Positions 6,265-10,753 of a DNA stretch of 10,753 bases are shown here, in pieces. The stretch's first letter is position 1. Each line of letters opens with the position of its first letter. The DNA lies in NCBI GenBank assembly GCA_016184235.1, contig JACPDC010000103.1:1-10753 (forward strand), written 5' to 3'. The notes under the pieces are model-generated. The model was given only the letters and a program-made list of their open reading frames with translations, did no database searches and was not told the origin of the DNA. The position numbers and the translations under genes were made by a program. The stretch comes from Deltaproteobacteria bacterium (GTDB lineage: Bacteria; Desulfobacterota; Binatia; UBA9968).

Positions 6265-7209
6265 ATGCAGCCCTGCAAAGTATGGATTCGCCTGCAATTG
6301 CCCGACAGAGAGTTGCGTTCCTTACGGCGCGGGTTTCCCGAGGTTGAGTTTTTCTGCGGCGAAGAGGCAGGGCGGGAGCCGCGGCAGTTTGACGTGGTCC
6401 TTACCGAGGAGCCGCTTCCCGATGCCTTGGTCGAGCGCATGCCCCGCCTCAAGTGGCTGCACGCGACCCGCGGCGGCGTCTATCCATACCTCACACCGGC
6501 GATCAAGAGCCGGCCGATCGCGGTCACCGGCTCCAAGGGTATTCACGGCGCGGCATTCTCCGAATTCGCGCTCGCCTGCATCTTCGCGCTGGCCAAGAAG
6601 CTGCCGCAGTGCTGGGAGGCGCAAAAAGGGCGGCGCTGGGAGAAAGTGGACACCGAAGAGATAGCGGGCAAGACGCTGGGCATTCTGGGTCTCGGCACCG
6701 TCGGCTCCGAGCTTGCCAGGAAGGCCAAGGCATTAGGACTCAAAGTCATCGCCACCAAGAGGAATGTCGGGGCAAGACCGGAATACGTGGATGAAATAGG
6801 CCCGCCGGAGTTTCTGCCAAGATTATTGAGCGCAGCCGACTTCGTCGCCCTCTGTCTGGCATCGGTGCCTTCGACCGAGAGAATCCTGGGCGAAAAGGAG
6901 CTGCGGTCGATGAAGCGGAGCGCTTACCTGATCAATCTCACGGCGGGAAAGGCGGTGGAGGAAAAACTATTGGTGCTGGCTCTTAAGGAAGGCTGGATTG
7001 CCGGAGCCGCGCTCGATGCCTTCGCCAGGCAGCCTTTATCCCCCGATTCCGAGCTCTGGGGCCTTGCCAACGTCATCATCAGCCCGCGCATCGGCGGCGC
7101 GGCGGCGCAGAGGTGGGAGCTGCTGATGCCGATCTTCGCCGAGAATCTCAGACGTCTCCGGTCCGGAGAGAAGCTGCTCAACCTCGTGGACAAAGAGTGG
7201 GGCTATTAA
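6265..7209 (+). CDS. D-2-hydroxyacid dehydrogenase-fold protein with all three catalytic residues replaced
   Basis: This 314-residue protein shows the two-domain D-2-hydroxyacid dehydrogenase plan. The N-terminal domain includes LKWLHATRGGVYPYL (62-76) and VTGSKGIHGAAFSEFAL (87-103). The Rossmann domain has LGLGTVGSELARKAKALG (141-158). The cofactor-selecting end of beta-2 reads ATKRN (163-167), basic rather than acidic, which favours NADP(H). The C-terminal signature stretches are present but altered. The canonical Arg of N-x-x-R-G is Ala227 (NLTAGK), the Glu of x-E-P is Gln256 (ARQP), and the His of P-H-I-G-G is Arg275 (SPRIGG). The nucleotide fold is kept while the acid/base machinery is gone, and the frame is intact. 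It may be a non-enzymatic NADP-binding protein or an enzyme with changed chemistry. It is the only plus-strand gene between two minus-strand operons. No strong ribosome-binding site precedes its ATG. Confidence 0.9.
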   Translation: MQPCKVWIRLQLPDRELRSLRRGFPEVEFFCGEEAGREPRQFDVVLTEEPLPDALVERMPRLKWLHATRGGVYPYLTPAIKSRPIAVTGSKGIHGAAFSEFALACIFALAKKLPQCWEAQKGRRWEKVDTEEIAGKTLGILGLGTVGSELARKAKALGLKVIATKRNVGARPEYVDEIGPPEFLPRLLSAADFVALCLASVPSTERILGEKELRSMKRSAYLINLTAGKAVEEKLLVLALKEGWIAGAALDAFARQPLSPDSELWGLANVIISPRIGGAAAQRWELLMPIFAENLRRLRSGEKLLNLVDKEWGY

Positions 7210-7245
7210 CCATAGGGAAGAAGAGGATCGGTTCCATTTTGCATG

Positions 7246-8703
7246 TCATCCCTTCGGGAACGGGATCGTGTCCTGAAATTTTTTCATCACCTGCTCCCGC
7301 AACTCCCGGCTCGTCCGGCTCACCTTGGGAAACTGGTCGCGCCACGCAAAAGGCCTCACCGCGTAAAAGATCGCTCTGCTGTTGGTATGGTCTTTCGACT
7401 CCCTCTTGTCAGGCGGCATACGCGGATCGAGCGGCGTGCTCCAGCAGCCGTCGACGATGTCGATGTTGGTCGCCGGATCGACGCGCGTCATCATCGCCCA
7501 CAGGACTTCCTTCAAGTTCGTAGGATCGATATCCTCATCCACCACGACCACGTACCGGCCGTTTCTGGCGGAGGCCGAGCAGGAGAGCGCCGCCATGCCG
7601 GCCTGCTTGGCATGGCCGGCGTAGCGCTGCCTGATGGCGACGACGCAGAGGTAGGAGGTGTGGTTGTAGACCCCGACGACATCCTGGATGCCGGCGCTTT
7701 CCAGCTGATCCCACAGGATGCCGGCGCTGGGATTGGCGTCGATCTTCACGGCGCCCGGCCACAGCGGCGCTTCGTCTTCCAGGATGGGGTCGTTGCGGTA
7801 ATAAACCGCTTTGACCTTGATCACGGGCTGCGGCTCCCCCGTGCCCAGGGTGCCGCCGGAATAATAGCCCGGCCATTCTCCAAAGGGCCCCTCGGGCCGG
7901 GACTCCACGCCCGGAGGAGGGACCTCCCCCTCGATGGCAATCTCGGAGCTTGCAGGTATCGGCAGCCCGGTCAGGGGGCCGCGCAAGATTTCCAGGGGCC
8001 TTCCGATCACGCCTCCCGCATTATCGAGCTCCGAGTGGCCCCAGGCGATCTTTGTGTGAGAGATGGCAAAGACAATCGGGTGCAGGCCGAAGGTCGCCAC
8101 TACCGGACAGCTTTTGCCCTGCTCCCAATATTTCATGCAGATGAGCCGGCCGTGCTGCCCCGGGCTCATCCACAGACCCAAAAGGTTGCGCTCATGAAGC
8201 TGCATCCGGTAAGTTCCCACGTTGACGAATTTTCCCTCGCCGTCGGCGTTGATGAGACAATCCCCGGTCCCGATATAGCGCCCGCCGTCTTGCTCGTGGA
8301 AACGGACGGCGGGAAATTTGAACAGATCGACTTTCTCGCCTTCCATCATGTTCTCCATGAGCGGCGAGGTCTTGACCTCCCGAGGAGGAATCGGCCGGGC
8401 CGACCTGATCTTGCGCGCCACCAGCCGCACGATCTCCAACTTGCTTTTGTCCGCGGGCAGCCCGAAGGCCACCGCGACCCGTTTGTATGAGGCGTAGGGA
8501 AGGCTCAGCACCCTGAAGCCGGCAGGGTATCCCTTGATCCGATTGAAGAGGAGCATGGGAGGCTGCGGCACCAGCTCCGCCGTCGACTCCACCAAGGCGC
8601 CGATCTCTCCATCCCAGTCGGCCCCATCGATCTCCCTCCAATCACTGACCTTTTTCGCCTCTTCGATAAAACCCCGCAGATCGTTGTAACCAAGAGAATC
8701 CAT
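7246..8703 (-). CDS. UbiD family (prenylated-FMN-dependent) decarboxylase
   Basis: A 485-residue UbiD-family protein of normal length, starting MDSLGYNDLRGFIEEAKK. An in-frame ATG at 8721 would add six residues. I prefer 8703 because GGAG lies eight bases upstream of it, while 8721 has no clear ribosome-binding site. Family landmarks are present: VDLFKFPAVRFHEQDGG (125-141), FVNVGTYRMQ (159-168) with likely metal ligand Asn161 and catalytic Arg166, SPGQHGR with His184, SELDNAGG with Glu225, and RPEGPFGEWPGYY (269-281) with Glu271 and Glu276. These correspond to the Arg-Glu-Glu catalytic set and metal/prFMN site known from Fdc1 and UbiD. The enzyme should reversibly decarboxylate an aromatic or unsaturated acid in the cytoplasm. 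No UbiX is encoded here, so prenylated FMN must come from elsewhere. It lies 74 bases after the dioxygenase gene, probably in one operon. Confidence 0.94.
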   Translation of the reverse strand: MDSLGYNDLRGFIEEAKKVSDWREIDGADWDGEIGALVESTAELVPQPPMLLFNRIKGYPAGFRVLSLPYASYKRVAVAFGLPADKSKLEIVRLVARKIRSARPIPPREVKTSPLMENMMEGEKVDLFKFPAVRFHEQDGGRYIGTGDCLINADGEGKFVNVGTYRMQLHERNLLGLWMSPGQHGRLICMKYWEQGKSCPVVATFGLHPIVFAISHTKIAWGHSELDNAGGVIGRPLEILRGPLTGLPIPASSEIAIEGEVPPPGVESRPEGPFGEWPGYYSGGTLGTGEPQPVIKVKAVYYRNDPILEDEAPLWPGAVKIDANPSAGILWDQLESAGIQDVVGVYNHTSYLCVVAIRQRYAGHAKQAGMAALSCSASARNGRYVVVVDEDIDPTNLKEVLWAMMTRVDPATNIDIVDGCWSTPLDPRMPPDKRESKDHTNSRAIFYAVRPFAWRDQFPKVSRTSRELREQVMKKFQDTIPFPKG

Positions 8704-8709
8704 CAGCGT

Positions 8710-8715
8710 GTCTCC
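8710..8715 (-). promoter_or_regulatory. Ribosome-binding site favouring the 8703 start of the UbiD-family gene
   Basis: The minus strand reads GGAGAC with the GGAG ending eight bases before the ATG at 8703. It overlaps the region just inside the alternative ATG at 8721. Confidence 0.6.
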
Positions 8716-8777
8716 ATTCATTTCAGGATTACGGGACCATCTACAGTTTTACGGTTCCACCTCGCAACTCTTGCATC

Positions 8778-9674
8778 CTAAGCCCAACAGGCGAACCCCA
8801 TAGCGCAGCCGACGCCCGTTGCGGTTCGATAGAGGGGCATGTATTCAACGACGGTGGCGGGCCGGTCCGCCGCGGCTGCCGTGATCATCCAGTTGCGGAT
8901 CTCGGAGGTCCCCTCGACGAGCGCCGCAGGGTCCATCGCCTGAAGAAATTCCATATCGTTTTTCTCCAGCGCCCGGATGAAGCTCCGATCGAGATGCTCG
9001 TCGATCTTGGTATGGCTCAGCCCGCCCGAGCCCACGACGAGGACCCTTCTTGTTTCAGTGAAGCGGAGAATGGCTCTTGCCAGAGCCTGGCCGAATTGAA
9101 CGCACCTCTTGGCGGAAGGGGCGGGAGGGTAATAGGTATTGACCATGATCGGGACGATCGCGCGGCGAGCGTCGGGCATGAGGAACTTGAGAGGCCGCGC
9201 AAAGGCATGGCCCAGACCGCCGTCGTAGCGCGTCTTCCTCGAATAGGCGGGATCGAACCCCTGATCCGCCAGTCCTTCAAGAATGGCGACGGCCAGAGGG
9301 TCATCGACTCTGTAGCGCGTGCGGTTTTCCGACTTGGGCTGGTTTAGATACCTGAGGCTCGTGCTCGCCTCCACTCCTGCGCCGATAAAAACAGTGAACG
9401 GCGGCATGTTGTCGTCGAGGAGATTTTCATGCTGGTCGTCGCCCACGACTACGATGGTGTCGGGGGCAAGCGCCTCCAGTTTCTGACGCAGCTGATCGAC
9501 CGCCGCCATGCAACGCTTCCACTTCGCCCACTTCGCCTCCATAGTCTCGCTCTCCAGTTCAGGCTTGATAGGAAGCGGATCCCAGCTGCGGGTGTTGAGA
9601 AGACCCCACTGGTCCGGAGCGAGCACCAACTGCGGCGCGTGCGACATGGCCAGAGCACCCGTCAGTTCCGCCAT
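8778..9674 (-). CDS. Class III extradiol ring-cleavage dioxygenase, LigB-like catalytic subunit
   Basis: This 298-residue protein matches the LigB family (catalytic subunit of protocatechuate 4,5-dioxygenase). The expected residues are in place: His12 in AMSHAP and His82 in GDDQHEN as iron ligands, Glu258 in EGTSEIRNWM as the third ligand, and His221 in VVGSGGLSHTK as the catalytic histidine. It also has GGLGHAF (His156), PIMVNTYYPPAPSAKRC, and a C-terminus VGCAMGFACWA. Family chemistry is Fe(II)- and O2-dependent meta-cleavage of a catecholic ring. No LigA-like small subunit is adjacent, so it may act as a single-subunit enzyme or recruit one from elsewhere. GGGGAGGG lies eight bases before the ATG. 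It follows the ABC ATPase gene by 17 bases, which couples transport and ring cleavage. The substrate is not known. Confidence 0.93.
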   Translation of the reverse strand: MAELTGALAMSHAPQLVLAPDQWGLLNTRSWDPLPIKPELESETMEAKWAKWKRCMAAVDQLRQKLEALAPDTIVVVGDDQHENLLDDNMPPFTVFIGAGVEASTSLRYLNQPKSENRTRYRVDDPLAVAILEGLADQGFDPAYSRKTRYDGGLGHAFARPLKFLMPDARRAIVPIMVNTYYPPAPSAKRCVQFGQALARAILRFTETRRVLVVGSGGLSHTKIDEHLDRSFIRALEKNDMEFLQAMDPAALVEGTSEIRNWMITAAAADRPATVVEYMPLYRTATGVGCAMGFACWA

Positions 9675-9691
9675 AGCCTACGCCCTCCCCA

Positions 9692-10753
9692 TCATCCCGA
9701 CCTGGGCCAGAGCGTGATGCCCTCGCTTTTAAGCTCGAGAAAAACTCTTTGGCCCGCCTTGAGGACCTGCGACGCCGGGGCGATCAGGAGCCGCGTCACC
9801 GAGCCGAGAGAGACGGTATATTCGTAGCGATCACCAAGAAAGTGCACGCCCTCCAGGGTAGCCGGGACAACGTTCGGTATCCCGGCCGGCGTCGAGTTCC
9901 AGATCGCGATCTGCTCCGGACGTATGGCGACCATAACCTCATCGCCCGCCGCAGGGGCTGCGCCACGCGCTGAGGGAAGGCTGCCCGCGGCGACCTGCAA
10001 GGGGGAACATGCCATTCCATCAAGCCGCACTTCCAAGCCGCCATTGGCAGGACGGAAAACCTTTCCCCCGAGGGCGAAGGTCTTGCCCAAAAAATCCCGG
10101 GCGAAAGGAGTGGCGGGCCGGTAATAGACCTCCTCGGGGCAGCCGACCTGTTCCAGCTTCCCTCCATTCATGATGCCGATGCGGTCGGACAGGCTCAAGC
10201 CCTCGATTTGATCGTGAGTCACAAAAAGCACGGTTACGCGGATACGACGCTGAAGCGCCTTGAGCTCGCGCCGCATCTCCTCCCTCAACCGGGCGTCAAG
10301 GTTGCTGAGAGGCTCGTCCAGGAGGAGAACTCGGGGCGAGAAAACCAGGGCTCGGGCCAGGGCGACCCGCTGCTGCTGCCCGCCGCTAAGCGCCGGGGCG
10401 GGACGATCCTCCAGCCCCGCGAGCCCCACCAGCGCCAGCGCCTCCATGACCTTTTGCCGCACTACAGGCGCCTTCACGCGCCTGAGCCTCAACGGATAGG
10501 CCACGTTGTCAAATACCGTCATATGAGGCCAGAGCGCGTAAGACTGGAAGACCATCCCCATCTCCCGTCTCTCGGGTTGGACGAAAACCCTTTGGCTGTG
10601 AGAGAGCAGGCAGCGCTCTCCCAGATGGATCTCTCCCGAATCGGGCCTTTCCAGGCCGGCCACGACTCGCAGCGTTGTTGTCTTGCCGCAGCCGCTTGGC
10701 CCTAGAAGGGTAAAAAATTCTCCCTCCTCAATGTCGAGATCCACGCCATCGAC
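9692..10753 (-). CDS. ABC transporter ATP-binding protein, FbpC/PotA/UgpC-like, 5' partial
   Basis: The frame is open to the right edge. A GTG at 10744 is only an internal valine of VDGVDLDIEEGEF, so the true start lies outside, probably 15-25 codons away. All 354 visible codons fit an importer ATPase with a C-terminal TOBE domain. In fragment numbering: Walker A GPSGCGKT (18-25), Q-loop VFQSYALWPHMTV (68-80), signature LSGGQQQRVALARAL (122-136), Walker B VLLLDEPLSNLDA (142-154), and switch THDQIEG (179-185). The TOBE-like tail includes VMVAIRPEQIAIW. This type works with family 1 or Fe(III)-type binding proteins, so the protein encoded at 4186-5289 is a candidate partner. The permease gene is expected just upstream, beyond the window. 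The terminal stop lies 17 bases before the dioxygenase start. Confidence 0.95.
   Translation of the reverse strand, partial: VDGVDLDIEEGEFFTLLGPSGCGKTTTLRVVAGLERPDSGEIHLGERCLLSHSQRVFVQPERREMGMVFQSYALWPHMTVFDNVAYPLRLRRVKAPVVRQKVMEALALVGLAGLEDRPAPALSGGQQQRVALARALVFSPRVLLLDEPLSNLDARLREEMRRELKALQRRIRVTVLFVTHDQIEGLSLSDRIGIMNGGKLEQVGCPEEVYYRPATPFARDFLGKTFALGGKVFRPANGGLEVRLDGMACSPLQVAAGSLPSARGAAPAAGDEVMVAIRPEQIAIWNSTPAGIPNVVPATLEGVHFLGDRYEYTVSLGSVTRLLIAPASQVLKAGQRVFLELKSEGITLWPRSG

Noticed and set aside
6121..6297. N-terminal extension of the heme-oxygenase-like protein to an ATG at 6297
   Set aside because: It would cover the divergent promoter region and overlap the opposite gene. The residues do not look like protein of this family, and a strong Shine-Dalgarno supports 6120.
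7249..7259. TCCC-TTC-GGGA hairpin as terminator between the convergent genes
   Set aside because: Short stem inside the end of the UbiD-family coding sequence, with no T tract on either strand.
7243..8490. Plus-strand open frame of 415 codons opposite the UbiD-family gene
   Set aside because: Low-complexity Arg/His/Asp-rich translation, fully antisense to a well-supported decarboxylase.
10742..10744. GTG as the start of the ABC ATPase
   Set aside because: The reading frame continues to the window edge with VDG, the normal lead-in of this family, so the real start is outside.

Overview
The window is gene-dense, GC-rich bacterial DNA. It holds nine protein-coding genes, two of them cut by the window edges, and no stretch over 150 bases without a gene. 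Nothing fixes the taxon. The GC-rich codon use, the yifB-type gene, and the mix of UbiD-family decarboxylase, class III extradiol dioxygenase and several orphan binding proteins resemble uncultivated soil or groundwater lineages such as Rokubacteria/Methylomirabilota, Tectomicrobia or Binatota. That placement is a low-confidence inference.

Layout. Bases 1-1435 (+) carry most of a YifB/ComM AAA+ ATPase, a housekeeping-type gene. It meets tail to tail, with a 6-base overlap, a five-gene minus-strand operon read from 6120 down to 1430. In transcription order the operon encodes a heme-oxygenase-like (TenA/CADD-type) metalloenzyme, a Fe(III)-family-like periplasmic binding protein, a class II aldolase/decarboxylase, a secreted NMT1/TauA-like binding protein, and a leaderless NMT1-like protein. 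All gaps inside this operon are 20-21 bases. A 144-base divergent control region (6121-6264) has a perfect TTGACA on each strand. It separates the operon from a plus-strand gene (6265-7209) with the fold of a D-2-hydroxyacid dehydrogenase, in which all three usual catalytic residues are replaced. That gene converges on a second minus-strand operon running from the right edge down to 7246: an ABC transporter ATPase (5' end outside), a LigB-like extradiol dioxygenase, and a UbiD-family decarboxylase.

How the genes may work together (inference). Three substrate-binding proteins and an ABC ATPase suggest uptake of small organic acids. The UbiD-like enzyme, the ring-cleaving dioxygenase and the class II aldolase/decarboxylase could decarboxylate an aromatic acid, open its ring and process the product. 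The heme-oxygenase-like oxidase and the divergent dehydrogenase homologue do not belong to any textbook version of such a pathway and are the most interesting parts. No permease, regulator, UbiX flavin prenyltransferase or LigA-type small subunit lies in the window. The permease probably lies beyond the right edge. No RNA genes, insertion sequences, CRISPR arrays or convincing terminators were seen.
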